Shown here: in pieces, positions 17,700-26,170 of the stretch
Position numbering within the stretch: position 1 is the stretch's first letter
How the letters are laid out: every line of letters starts with the position of its first letter
Assembly: GCF_002646595.1 (NCBI RefSeq)
Contig: NZ_PDUD01000023.1
Coordinates: forward strand, 245,913 to 309,912
DNA from: Flavilitoribacter nigricans DSM 23189 = NBRC 102662
Lineage (GTDB): Bacteria > Bacteroidota > Bacteroidia > Chitinophagales > Saprospiraceae
Direction: 5' to 3'
Length of the DNA: 64,000 bases
Notes under the pieces: generated by a model
Told to the model about the DNA's origin: nothing
The model's input: only the letters and a program-made list of their open reading frames with translations
Databases searched by the model: none
Program-made: the position numbers and the translations under genes

Positions 17700-18554
17700 T
17701 TATTCGGGTTTTCTGAGGGTAAATAATCTGGCGGAATAACTGAAAGGCGCTGCCTGATTGATTCTTTGTCCGAAACTTTCGAACACCTCCTGTTTGACGT
17801 TGTTTCGCAAATCTTCTTCAGCTGTTTTCAATGCAGCTACCACCGGTGGGACGACATCATTCATGAATTCCCAGTATTCACCGGCCGATTCGCAACTCAT
17901 AATGCCCTCAATGTCTTTTTCCTGACCACTGGTAGCTCCCAATGCTGCGAATAAGGAAGTTAAAAACCCGGGAGCAGCGCACCTGAAAAGGCCGGGGCCG
18001 TTAGGGCTGGGCGAAGGTAATTCCAAGGGGTATTTTTTTAGGGTTCCGATGATAGAAGTAATCCAATCATTTTTGGATGGTTCCCCCCAGACGGTGGCGG
18101 CCAGTATCCCACCTGGTTTCAGCACGCGCAACATCTCGCGGGCGGCCAATTCCATGTCTGCAAAAAACATGAAGCCAAGTCGACAGCTAATCGCGTCAAA
18201 CGTATGGTCAGCAAACGGTAGATTGCACGCATCAGCCACTTCAACCCTGAAGTTGTGCAAGGACCTGGCCTGGGCTTTGGCCCCCGCTATCTGCAGCATC
18301 CGTTCGGACAGGTCCGTGGCGATGACCGAGCCACTTGTACTTAGCGCGGCCGCAATACTGAGCCCCGGCTCACCCGTACCCGATGCGATATCGAGTACTT
18401 TATCCGTAGGTTTCAGAGCGAGTTCATCTATGATGGCTTGTCCTTGTTGCCGGAGAAATCGCATGGTAAAATCATCCCATTTTTCCCATCCTCCGGAAAA
18501 TGAATTCCAGGAGTTTCTTTGGTTTTCTCTAATTTGAATGAGTTCCGTATTCAT
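17700..18554 (-). CDS. Class I SAM-dependent methyltransferase
   Basis: A 284-residue methyltransferase with the Rossmann motif I VLDIASGTGEPG near residue 54. The acidic end of strand 2 is in IATDLSERML, followed by FDAISCRLGFMFF and LRVLKPGGILAATVWG. This is the UbiE/COQ5-like small-molecule methyltransferase pattern (Methyltransf_11/25). The substrate cannot be read from the sequence. It is the last gene of a minus-strand group AraC-osmC-methyltransferase and ends at a clear terminator. The spacing of 40 bases to the OsmC gene is compatible with one transcript. Confidence 0.85.
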   Translation of the reverse strand: MNTELIQIRENQRNSWNSFSGGWEKWDDFTMRFLRQQGQAIIDELALKPTDKVLDIASGTGEPGLSIAAALSTSGSVIATDLSERMLQIAGAKAQARSLHNFRVEVADACNLPFADHTFDAISCRLGFMFFADMELAAREMLRVLKPGGILAATVWGEPSKNDWITSIIGTLKKYPLELPSPSPNGPGLFRCAAPGFLTSLFAALGATSGQEKDIEGIMSCESAGEYWEFMNDVVPPVVAALKTAEEDLRNNVKQEVFESFGQRINQAAPFSYSARLFTLRKPE

Positions 18555-18594
18555 GAGCTTTTTCTATTTTTTTGATTCGAAAATAGGATGGATG

Positions 18595-19149
18595 CTAGGC
18601 AAGATCTACCTGCACATCTACCGGATTGATTAGTGAATTAAATACCGGAGATTGTTTGGCCAGGGTGATCAATTCCATCTTGGTTGCTTCGTCCACGCCA
18701 TCAATATCAAAGGTTACTCTGATCTGGGAGAATTCCTTTTTTACACTCGGATCAAGCCCCAGAAAACCTCTCAGATCTACATCGCCTTCAATTTTTGAAG
18801 AAACGGCCTTCAATTCAATGCCTCTGGCGGTTGCCAATATGATCATCGCAGTGGTCATGCAACTTAATAGTCCATACAGTAATACTTCACCGGGGTTAGC
18901 ACCGTTGTTGCTACCCAGCAATACGGGGGGCTCATCGTGATCATAAATAAAGGGTGCTGCACGGCTTGTATCTTCCTGCCCGGCGCCGTAAAATCCCTGG
19001 ACGTAGCTGCGGGTATGTGCTCCACCCATCCAGGTGTTGGTGGCTCTAAATTCAAAATGGGCAATTGCAGGATTTTCCTGGATGGCCACTACGGTGCCAC
19101 CTATAGCATCCTGATTAATACCATTGATTGCTTTACTCGATACTTCCAT
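18595..19149 (-). CDS. OsmC/Ohr-family protein, second cysteine replaced
   Basis: A 184-residue OsmC-like protein. It has the usual layout: N-terminal beta-sheet, GANPGEVLLYGLLSCMTTAM with the first conserved cysteine, then VSSKIEGDVDLRGFLGLDP and a C-terminal helix. OsmC/Ohr enzymes reduce organic hydroperoxides with a pair of cysteines. Here the second site reads LAKQSPVFNSL, with Ser where family members have Cys in a C-P context. It may therefore not act as a classical peroxidase, and it could bind rather than reduce its ligand. The gene lies between an AraC regulator and a methyltransferase on the same strand. Confidence 0.85.
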   Translation of the reverse strand: MEVSSKAINGINQDAIGGTVVAIQENPAIAHFEFRATNTWMGGAHTRSYVQGFYGAGQEDTSRAAPFIYDHDEPPVLLGSNNGANPGEVLLYGLLSCMTTAMIILATARGIELKAVSSKIEGDVDLRGFLGLDPSVKKEFSQIRVTFDIDGVDEATKMELITLAKQSPVFNSLINPVDVQVDLA

Positions 19150-19284
19150 TGTTCTAATTTTTTTGTTATCAATTAATTACAATGCAAATATCAGGCGTAA
19201 TCCACCGGTACCGATAGGCTCAAAAGTTCATTAGATCAACATTTCAGTCCAGGACGAGGAAAATGATATCTGAAGGGGATTTTA

Positions 19285-20145
19285 TTAGTATTGATCCCGG
19301 TATTGGAGAGGTGTTTTGGTAAATCGGTTCTTGAAGGCCCGGATATAGCTGGAGGGTTCTTCAAATCCGCATTCAAATCCGATCTGACCTATTGATTTAT
19401 CCGTGGTTTTAAGGAGGTGACAAGAAAAATCGAGCCGTTTTTCGGCTAACCACTTGCCGGGAGATGTATTAAACGCCTTCTGAAAACACCTTTTGAAGGA
19501 ACTCAGACTCATATGACACAATTCAGCATATTGCTCCAGGTTCAGCCGGTATGCAAAGTTGGCTTCCATAATCTGTTTTAATTGAGCATGCGGGTCTTTA
19601 GTCAAGGAAAGCAGATAGCTGGCCAGCCTCTGATGATTGGACCGGGTAAAAATATTGAGCAGCAGTTCTTCAAATTTTAAGTGGAGCAGATGTTTGTCCG
19701 GATAGGATGGAGAACAAAGAAATGCAGCCAGGGAATTGATGTAGCCTTCCAGATAAGCATCCAGTTCTATTCTTATAACCGAATCAGTTTGTTTAGTTTC
19801 TTTATTAGCGGGGTTGATTACGGAAGAAAAGCGTTGTATGAATTTTCGAATGAAATCATCAGGAATAAAAACCATCAGGGCACAGTAGTCCTCGTCAAAA
19901 AACTGGTGCACCAGGTTGGCCCCTTTTTTTACGAATAGCGAGTCACCCGCTTCCACTACATAGTCATTGTAGATGCTTCGCCACATTTTTTTTCCGGAGG
20001 TTACAAATACGAAGTAATTGGCATCCGACCATATCCCCGCCTTTACCTCCTGCACTAAACATTTATACTCTATAAAAAGCAGCTCATTGATTTGCAGTTT
20101 CTTGAAATCATTGCTTTCCTTCAGGTATCCGTGTAGGTCGAGCAT
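19285..20145 (-). CDS. AraC-family transcriptional regulator
   Basis: A 286-residue regulator. The first about 170 residues form a cupin-like sensing domain (YVVEAGDSLFVKKGANLVHQ). The C-terminal about 100 residues hold two helix-turn-helix units of the AraC/XylS type (LEQYAELCHMSLSSFKRCFQ, then IGQIGFECGFEEPSSYIRAF and KNRFTKTPLQYR). It probably controls the OsmC and methyltransferase genes downstream on the same strand, and perhaps the divergent sugar-oxidation genes that start at 20,420. No effector can be named. Confidence 0.88.
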   Translation of the reverse strand: MLDLHGYLKESNDFKKLQINELLFIEYKCLVQEVKAGIWSDANYFVFVTSGKKMWRSIYNDYVVEAGDSLFVKKGANLVHQFFDEDYCALMVFIPDDFIRKFIQRFSSVINPANKETKQTDSVIRIELDAYLEGYINSLAAFLCSPSYPDKHLLHLKFEELLLNIFTRSNHQRLASYLLSLTKDPHAQLKQIMEANFAYRLNLEQYAELCHMSLSSFKRCFQKAFNTSPGKWLAEKRLDFSCHLLKTTDKSIGQIGFECGFEEPSSYIRAFKNRFTKTPLQYRDQY

Positions 20146-20419
20146 TTGCTGGTTTTAAGAGACTTTAATATCAGGTTTATATACTTGACGCGAAGTACAC
20201 TTCCCAGATCGTACCGCAGGTGGGATCCCGTAATAAGCCACCATTTCTACAGTACCCCAATCACTAAAATAGTCCACTTTACGTGGAAGTATTTTGGCTT
20301 TTTGATAAAAGCATTTAAAAATGCACAATTTCCATATTTCATCCAAATCCTTGGCCATCCTAACAGAGTTCCGTAATATAGCACCTAAAGAAAAATTATC
20401 ATTGGTAAAAATATAAGTC

Positions 20420-22138
20420 ATGCAAATAATCGAAAATGCTAAAGTCTATGATGCTATTATCGTGGGCTCAGGGGCAGGCGGCGGGATGGCGACCAAGATC
20501 CTTTCGGAAGCCGGGATGAAGGTGGCGCTCGTAGAAGCCGGACCCTATTTTGATCCAAAGGATCCCGTTACGATGACCCAACTGAAAAATCCCTGGGATT
20601 CCCCCCGGCGGGGCGCCAGTTCTACCCGTGCCTTCGGTGATTTTGATATGTCCTGGGGCGATTGGTCGGTTGATGGAGAACCCTATACCCAAAAAGACGG
20701 CTCGGAATTTATGTGGTGGCGAGCCCGGATGTTGGGCGGTCGCACCAATCACTGGGGACGGATCTCCCTGCGATTTGGTCCTAAAGACTTCAAGCATAGA
20801 GACGTGGATGGCTTAGGGGACAACTGGCCGATCAGCTATGATGATATAAAACCCTACTATGACCGCCTGGATAAAATGGTGGGCGTATACGGTACTAATG
20901 AGGGACGGGAAAATGACCCGGACGGGTTCTTTTTACCGCCACCGAAGCCGCGTTTGCATGAGTTGTACTACATCAAAGCAGCCCGGAAACTTGGCGTAGA
21001 TGTTATTCCTTCCCGGATGTCGATGTTGACCAAGAAGCTGAATAATGACCGGGGCGTTTGTTTCTATTGCCGGCAATGTGGCCGTTCCTGTAATCAATAC
21101 GCCGATTTCTCTTCCAGTTCTGTTTTTTGCATCCCAGCTATAAACGGTGGTCAGGTGGACCTGCACGTGAATAGTATGGTGAAAAACGTGCTGACGGATG
21201 AGGAAGGTAGAGCAACCGGCGTATCTTATATTAGTAAGGAAGACCGGAAAGAGTATCGACTGAAAGGTCGCGTAGTTGTCCTGGGGGCTTCTGCCTGTAG
21301 TACGGCCCGGATCCTGCTCAATTCCAAAAGCAGTCAACATCCCAACGGTTTGGGTAACAGCAGTGATAATGTTGGTCGTTACCTGCATGATTCAACCGGT
21401 GCCGGAAGATCTGGCTTTGTTCCGGCCTTGATGGATCAGAAAACAGGTTATAATCAGGATGGTACGGGTGGTATGCACGTGTATTCTCCCTGGTGGCTGG
21501 ACAATAAAAAGCTTGACTTCCCCCGTGGCTACCACATTGAAGTAGGCGGAGGTATGGGCATGCCGCATTATGGATTTGGCTGGAACATCTCCGAATACAA
21601 TAAATACTTAGGCCTGCCTACCGGTGGTTACGGCGATAAGCTGCGCAAGGATGTAAAGAAATTTTACGGCGCCTTTATCAGTATGGCGGGTAGGGGAGAA
21701 GCCATTGCCCGGCGGGAAAACCGGTGTGAGATCGATCCGGATGTAGTAGACCAGTGGGGTATTCCCGTCTTACGCTTCAACTACCAGTGGTCCGATTATG
21801 AGCGTCATCAGGCCAGACATATGCATCAGACCTTTGAAGAGATCATTCACGCGATGGGCGGTACGCCATTGGGCGATACGCCAGGAAAAGATCAGGACTA
21901 CGGTTTGCTGCGGCCAGGACAGATCATTCATGAGGTAGGTACGACCCGTATGGGAGATGATCCGAAAACATCGGTGACCAACAAATTCTGTCAGTTGCAT
22001 GACGCTGATAATGTATTTGTGGTGGATGCCGGTCCGTTCACTTCCCAGGCCGATAAGAACTGTACCTGGACCATCATGGCTTTGTCTATGCGGACCTCGG
22101 AATATATTGTTGAACAATTTAAGCAGAAGAACATATAG
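20420..22138 (+). CDS. GMC-family FAD-dependent oxidoreductase (sugar dehydrogenase large subunit)
   Basis: A 572-residue GMC oxidoreductase. The FAD-binding GSGAGGGMATKILSEAG is at the N-terminus, followed by WRARMLGGRTNHWGRISLRF. A Cys cluster CFYCRQCGRSC lies near residue 220. The C-terminal catalytic region reads HEVGTTRMGDD and NCTWTIMALS. Proteins with this Cys cluster, paired with a gluconate-2-dehydrogenase subunit-3 protein, oxidise sugars or glycosides, often at C-3, and pass electrons to a cytochrome or quinone. The subunit-3 partner follows directly. There is no Tat signal on this subunit; it may be exported with its signal-bearing partner. The exact substrate is unknown. Confidence 0.88.
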   Translation: MQIIENAKVYDAIIVGSGAGGGMATKILSEAGMKVALVEAGPYFDPKDPVTMTQLKNPWDSPRRGASSTRAFGDFDMSWGDWSVDGEPYTQKDGSEFMWWRARMLGGRTNHWGRISLRFGPKDFKHRDVDGLGDNWPISYDDIKPYYDRLDKMVGVYGTNEGRENDPDGFFLPPPKPRLHELYYIKAARKLGVDVIPSRMSMLTKKLNNDRGVCFYCRQCGRSCNQYADFSSSSVFCIPAINGGQVDLHVNSMVKNVLTDEEGRATGVSYISKEDRKEYRLKGRVVVLGASACSTARILLNSKSSQHPNGLGNSSDNVGRYLHDSTGAGRSGFVPALMDQKTGYNQDGTGGMHVYSPWWLDNKKLDFPRGYHIEVGGGMGMPHYGFGWNISEYNKYLGLPTGGYGDKLRKDVKKFYGAFISMAGRGEAIARRENRCEIDPDVVDQWGIPVLRFNYQWSDYERHQARHMHQTFEEIIHAMGGTPLGDTPGKDQDYGLLRPGQIIHEVGTTRMGDDPKTSVTNKFCQLHDADNVFVVDAGPFTSQADKNCTWTIMALSMRTSEYIVEQFKQKNI

Positions 22139-22245
22139 AGGTGTCAGATGTCAGGGGTCGGGGGCGAGGTTTGGGCTTTGCTTTTGATGCCGGAATGCTG
22201 ACCGTAGTGTCAGTAGAATGTTGCCTCTTTTAAAAAATATAAAAG

Positions 22246-22968
22246 ATGAAAAGGAGAGATTCTTTAAGGACACTTTTGGTAGGGACGGTAGCCGGGGCTA
22301 CGTTGGGTTCTACCACTTCCTGTAATACCGATCCGACCACCACTCCTCCTACGCCGGAGACGCCTCCGGCCACGGGTTTATACGGGCGGCTCCCGAAGGA
22401 AATTGAGCGGGATCAAAGAATAATGGCTGAGATCTTTCTCAATGAGCATGAGTTGGCCACTATTGCCGTACTCTGTGATATCATTTTGCCGGCAACGGAT
22501 GAAGCGGGTTCTGCTACCGATGCGGAGGTTCCTGAGTTTATCGATTTTATCGTTAAGGATATGCCCTATCATCAATTGCCGATGAGAGGTGGTTTGATGT
22601 GGCTGGATATCGAATCCAACCGGCGGTTTAATAAGACTTTTATTACCTGTACAGATGCCGAGCAGATTGAGATCGTAGAAGATATTGCTTATCCGGATGA
22701 GGAAAATAAGAAGCCGGACATGGCACCGGGTATCAAGTTTTTTAGTCTTATTCGCAATTTGACGGTAACGGGCTATTACACCACCAGAATGGGTTTTGAT
22801 GACCTGGGTTATGTGGGTAACCGTCCAAATGTTTGGGATGGCGTTCCCGAAGAGATTCTGGCTGATCATGATGTGGAACTTGATGCGGAATGGGCCGCTA
22901 AATGCATCGACCAGAGTACCAGGGAAACGATCGCGGAGTGGGATGAAAAAGGGAATTTGTTGACTTGA
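22246..22968 (+). CDS. Gluconate 2-dehydrogenase subunit 3-family lipoprotein
   Basis: A 240-residue protein of the gluconate 2-dehydrogenase subunit 3 family. The N-terminus, MKRRDSLRTLLVGTVAGATL, has a Tat-like twin arginine and then a Cys after SSTTS-like residues (STTSC), so it is probably exported and lipid-anchored. A Pro/Thr-rich linker comes next. The typical LNEHELATIAVLCDIILPAT and GYYTTRMGFDDLGYVGNRP motifs follow. It is the small partner of the GMC dehydrogenase encoded 107 bases upstream, assisting its export and electron transfer. The pair forms a periplasmic sugar dehydrogenase module without an obvious cytochrome gene nearby. Confidence 0.88.
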   Translation: MKRRDSLRTLLVGTVAGATLGSTTSCNTDPTTTPPTPETPPATGLYGRLPKEIERDQRIMAEIFLNEHELATIAVLCDIILPATDEAGSATDAEVPEFIDFIVKDMPYHQLPMRGGLMWLDIESNRRFNKTFITCTDAEQIEIVEDIAYPDEENKKPDMAPGIKFFSLIRNLTVTGYYTTRMGFDDLGYVGNRPNVWDGVPEEILADHDVELDAEWAAKCIDQSTRETIAEWDEKGNLLT

Positions 22969-23409
22969 TCAACGTTTTCCTTTTGGTTCTCCTACTACGA
23001 ATGGTAGTCCGTATAGCGTCTTATTAAAACCTAAAAAGACGCTAAGTTTTTATCGTGAAGACCGCCAGGGTTAGTGCATTTGCCGTCGGCAAATGCACTA
23101 AAACCTGGTAGTTCTTTGCGATGGCGCTCTTGGTTGCTGCTGGCACCAGTCAGCCTGGGGGAAGGCTCGGAGTGGCAGAACCAACTTCCCGACTTCATCA
23201 GACAAGCACCCTAACTCTTAGCTTGCTCCCGTCCCAAATAAGCAGGATTTCCCACTGCCTTTTGCCAATCTTCATCCGATCGGATCCGGAATACCAGTTT
23301 ATGGTTACCTTCTTTGAAAGCAAGTAGCATAGATTCTTCACCTGGGATTATCTGCGTCAAGTATATGACCTACGGCAAAGAACTGCCTAACCAACTCAAT
23401 CATGCATCC
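22969..23409. other. Intergenic region with palindromic element
   Basis: About 440 bases between the subunit-3 gene and the epimerase. It contains the strong hairpin described at 23,066. A short open stretch at 23,121-23,327 lacks a recognisable product and I do not call it a gene. Confidence 0.5.
23066..23108. repeat. Long palindromic hairpin (REP-like)
   Basis: TTAGTGCATTTGCCG and its exact complement CGGCAAATGCACTAA meet around a single T (23,071-23,101). The flanks CCAGG and CCTGG extend the stem with a small mismatch. There is no T-run after it, so it looks like an intergenic palindromic repeat rather than a classical terminator. Confidence 0.7.
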
Positions 23410-24393
23410 ATGGAACGCATACTCGTCACCGGTGCCACCGGAAAAGTAGGGCAGGCCTTCATCAGGGCTTTGTTGGCCAATCCTGCATTCGACACCTTCA
23501 CCGTCCGGGCGCTCTGCCACCGTCGAGAGATCGAACCGGGCGACCGGCTCGAAATGATCAAAGGGTCACTGGCCGATCGCGAGGTAGTGATCCGGGCCAT
23601 GGATCACGTTACCCACGTACTACACCTGGCCACAACCAAGGAATCGCCGGACACGATCATGGACGTAGCCGTCAAGGGCATGTTCTGGTTGCTGGAAGCC
23701 TGCCGGGAAAGTCCGGATTTCCGACAGTTCCTACTTATCGGAGGGGATGCTGCCTTAGGGCATTTTTTCTACCCTCATCCGGCACCAGTACACGAACAGC
23801 AGCGGCACAGTGCTTATCCGGGGTGCTATGCCTTGTCAAAAGTCCTGGAAGAAGTGATGCTGGAGCAGTACTACATTCAGTACGATCTCTGCGGCACCTG
23901 TCTGCGTGCTCCCTGGATCATGGAGAAAGACGATTTCAAATACCAGCTGTCCTTCGGGGAAGATGTCTTCGGCGGACCGGTCTGGCACCAACTGGTCGAT
24001 CCCGAACGGGCCGCCCGCTACCGGGATGCGGGTACCATCCCCGTTATGCTGGATCCGGACGGCGTACCGGTCAAGCGGAATTTTGTGCATGTGGACGACC
24101 TGGTATCCGCGATCCTGCTGGCGCTGGATCACCCGCGGGCCCAACAACAGACCTTTAATATCTGCATGGACGAGCCGGTGGATTACGGCGAATTGGCCGC
24201 TTATTTACAGGAAAGTCGCGGCCTACCCTCCGTCGGCATCAAAACGGATTTCCATTCTACCTGGCTGGATAATGCCAAAGCCAAATTTCTGCTTGGTTGG
24301 CGACCGGGTTATGATCTGAAAAAAATGGTGGAGAGCGCCTGGGGCTATCAGCGCACGGAAGAGGATCCCCGGGTGGTTTGGTACCCGGGATGA
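23410..24393 (+). CDS. NAD(P)-dependent epimerase/dehydratase-like protein
   Basis: About 327 residues from the ATG at 23,410; an upstream in-frame ATG at 23,314 would add an unrelated extension, so I choose the later start. It opens with the Rossmann motif MERILVTGATGKVGQAF. It then has VLHLATTKESPD, a Tyr and Lys in HSAYPGCYALSKVLEEVML (YxxxK active site), and NFVHVDDLVSAILLALDHP. This is the extended short-chain dehydrogenase fold of NAD-dependent sugar epimerases. The substrate is unknown. It lies between the GMC dehydrogenase pair and an exported Gfo/Idh/MocA oxidoreductase on the same strand, which hints at work on an oxidised sugar. Confidence 0.85.
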   Translation: MERILVTGATGKVGQAFIRALLANPAFDTFTVRALCHRREIEPGDRLEMIKGSLADREVVIRAMDHVTHVLHLATTKESPDTIMDVAVKGMFWLLEACRESPDFRQFLLIGGDAALGHFFYPHPAPVHEQQRHSAYPGCYALSKVLEEVMLEQYYIQYDLCGTCLRAPWIMEKDDFKYQLSFGEDVFGGPVWHQLVDPERAARYRDAGTIPVMLDPDGVPVKRNFVHVDDLVSAILLALDHPRAQQQTFNICMDEPVDYGELAAYLQESRGLPSVGIKTDFHSTWLDNAKAKFLLGWRPGYDLKKMVESAWGYQRTEEDPRVVWYPG

Positions 24394-24564
24394 ATGAATA
24401 GCCAATCACATATCTGTCGTCGTCCCTCCCTAACTGTTTATCCAGGACAAAGCGTTTTATCGAGTCCTCCATTTTCCTTACCTTGATCAGGTAATAGACG
24501 AAAGCAAAAGAAATCGCGAAAGCCGAAATGAGACCGAGTGGCAGCGCTAAAATTTAAACAAGAC

Positions 24565-25980
24565 ATGAAAAGCAAAACAAAAAAGCCAGTATCACGCAGA
24601 AAGTTTATCAGTACTACGGCGGTCACAGCCGCCGGACTGAGTATCGTACCCCGTCATGTCCTCGGTGGACCGGGCTTCACGCCTCCCAGCGATAAAGTGA
24701 ATATCGCCGTAGTTGGGGTCGGCGGCCGCGGTAAACAAAACGCCCAGGCGCTGATGCAACTGGACGATGTACAGATCACCGCTATCGCTGATCCGGCGGA
24801 ATACTGGGACCTCGCCGATTTTTATTACCGCTCTAAAGCCGGCCGCGGTCCGGTCCGGGAGATGCTGCAGGATCATTACGCTGCAAAAACACCGAACTAC
24901 CGGGTGGCCGTTTATCACGATTTCCGCAAAATGCTGGAACAGGAAACCTCTCTCGATGCGGTGCTTTGCGGTACGCCCGATCACACGCACGCCTACGTCT
25001 CGCTCCTGTCGATGAAGGCCGGCAAACACGTCTACTGCGAAAAACCACTGACTCATAATATCTGGGAAGCTCGCGAAGTCCAACGGGTAGCCCGCGAAAC
25101 AAAAGTAGCTACCCAAATGGGCAACCAAATGCACAGCAGCGAGGGCATCCGCCGAACGGTAGAGTACCTGCGTGCCGGCGTCATTGGCCCCATCCGGGAG
25201 GTGCACGCCTGGGTACCCGCTACGCGCTGGATCAACAGCCTCGAAGGAATACCAAAAGGACGCTCCCCGCTTCCGGCTGACTTCGACTGGGACCTCTGGC
25301 TCGGACCGCGGGCGTACCGGCCTTTCCACGAAGCATACGTTCCGGTGACCTGGCGCGATTTCTGGGATTTCGGCTGTGGGGCTATGGGAGATTTCGGCTG
25401 CCACGACCTGGACGCTGCCGTCTGGGGGCTCGAACTTCCGGCTCCGGAGACCGTCGAATTAAGGCCTGCGGGCTACAGCGATCAAAATATTACGCCTTAC
25501 GGGGAGATCGGCTACTATCAATTCCCGGCCCGCGGTGAACAGGCTCCCGTCCAACTGACCTGGTACGCGGGGGGACTGCGACCGGCTCATCCGGAATTAT
25601 TACCGGAAGACCAACCGCTGGCCCGGCGCGGCGCACTCTACATCGGTGAAAAAGGGATTATGGTCTACGATGGTGGAGGCAAGGCTCCGCGCTTGTTTCC
25701 CACTTCCCTGGAAGAGGAAGCGGCCCGGGCACCCAGTATCCTCGCTGCTACCAATGGCCACCACCGGGATTGGGTCGATGCCATCAAGGGCGGCCCGGCG
25801 GCGAGTTCTCATTTCGAATACGGGGCTCACCTGACCGAGATCACTTTGCTCGGCGTGCTCTCGCTGCGGCTCGGCGGCAAGAAGATCCACTGGGATGCCA
25901 CTAACCTGAAGGCCATCGGCCTGCCGGAAGCAGATCCCTTTATTCGGGAACCGGTACGTGCTGGTTGGGAGATGTCTTAA
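24565..25980 (+). CDS. Exported Gfo/Idh/MocA-family oxidoreductase
   Basis: About 471 residues from the ATG at 24,565. A twin-arginine signal (VSRRKFISTTAVTAAGLSIV) follows the start, so I prefer this start over the ATG at 24,538. The NAD-binding motif reads IAVVGVGGRGKQNAQALMQL, followed by AVLCGTPDHTHAYVSLLSMK and HVYCEKPLTHNIWEAREVQR, the EKP motif of this family. FGCGAMGDFGCHDLD lies in the substrate domain. Tat-exported members in Bacteroidetes act on sugars or glycosides in the periplasm, and some work with 3-keto-glycosides. With the GMC pair upstream, a role in oxidative glycoside breakdown is plausible but not proven. Confidence 0.88.
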   Translation: MKSKTKKPVSRRKFISTTAVTAAGLSIVPRHVLGGPGFTPPSDKVNIAVVGVGGRGKQNAQALMQLDDVQITAIADPAEYWDLADFYYRSKAGRGPVREMLQDHYAAKTPNYRVAVYHDFRKMLEQETSLDAVLCGTPDHTHAYVSLLSMKAGKHVYCEKPLTHNIWEAREVQRVARETKVATQMGNQMHSSEGIRRTVEYLRAGVIGPIREVHAWVPATRWINSLEGIPKGRSPLPADFDWDLWLGPRAYRPFHEAYVPVTWRDFWDFGCGAMGDFGCHDLDAAVWGLELPAPETVELRPAGYSDQNITPYGEIGYYQFPARGEQAPVQLTWYAGGLRPAHPELLPEDQPLARRGALYIGEKGIMVYDGGGKAPRLFPTSLEEEAARAPSILAATNGHHRDWVDAIKGGPAASSHFEYGAHLTEITLLGVLSLRLGGKKIHWDATNLKAIGLPEADPFIREPVRAGWEMS

Positions 25981-26102
25981 AGGGTAATATGCACGGCGAA
26001 GAGTACGGAATATAGAGATTGACCGAAATCTTCTTAGGCTAATATTGCCCGGCGTTGAGATTCGGTGAAATCGCTTTTCCGAAGTTGATAAGTTTTTAGA
26101 AG

Positions 26103-26123
26103 GTTAGCTGATTTTCAGCTAAC
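26103..26123. terminator. Hairpin between convergent genes
   Basis: GTTAGCTGA, a TTT loop and TCAGCTAAC form a perfect 9-bp stem. It lies between the 3' ends of the plus-strand oxidoreductase and the minus-strand S74 protein, so it could end transcription from either side, although the T-tracts are weak. Confidence 0.5.
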
Positions 26124-26170
26124 GCTTTACTTATTTCTTAGATGTGCGATTGGGGAAGCGTACCACCTTA

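Noticed and set aside
23121..23327. Short plus-strand frame after the gluconate-dehydrogenase-like pair
   Set aside because: 68 residues of unremarkable composition next to a palindromic repeat, with no motif and no conserved feature.
24592..25404. Open frame on the minus strand across the Gfo/Idh/MocA gene
   Set aside because: GC-rich coding DNA leaves long antisense frames; no motif, signal or neighbour supports it.
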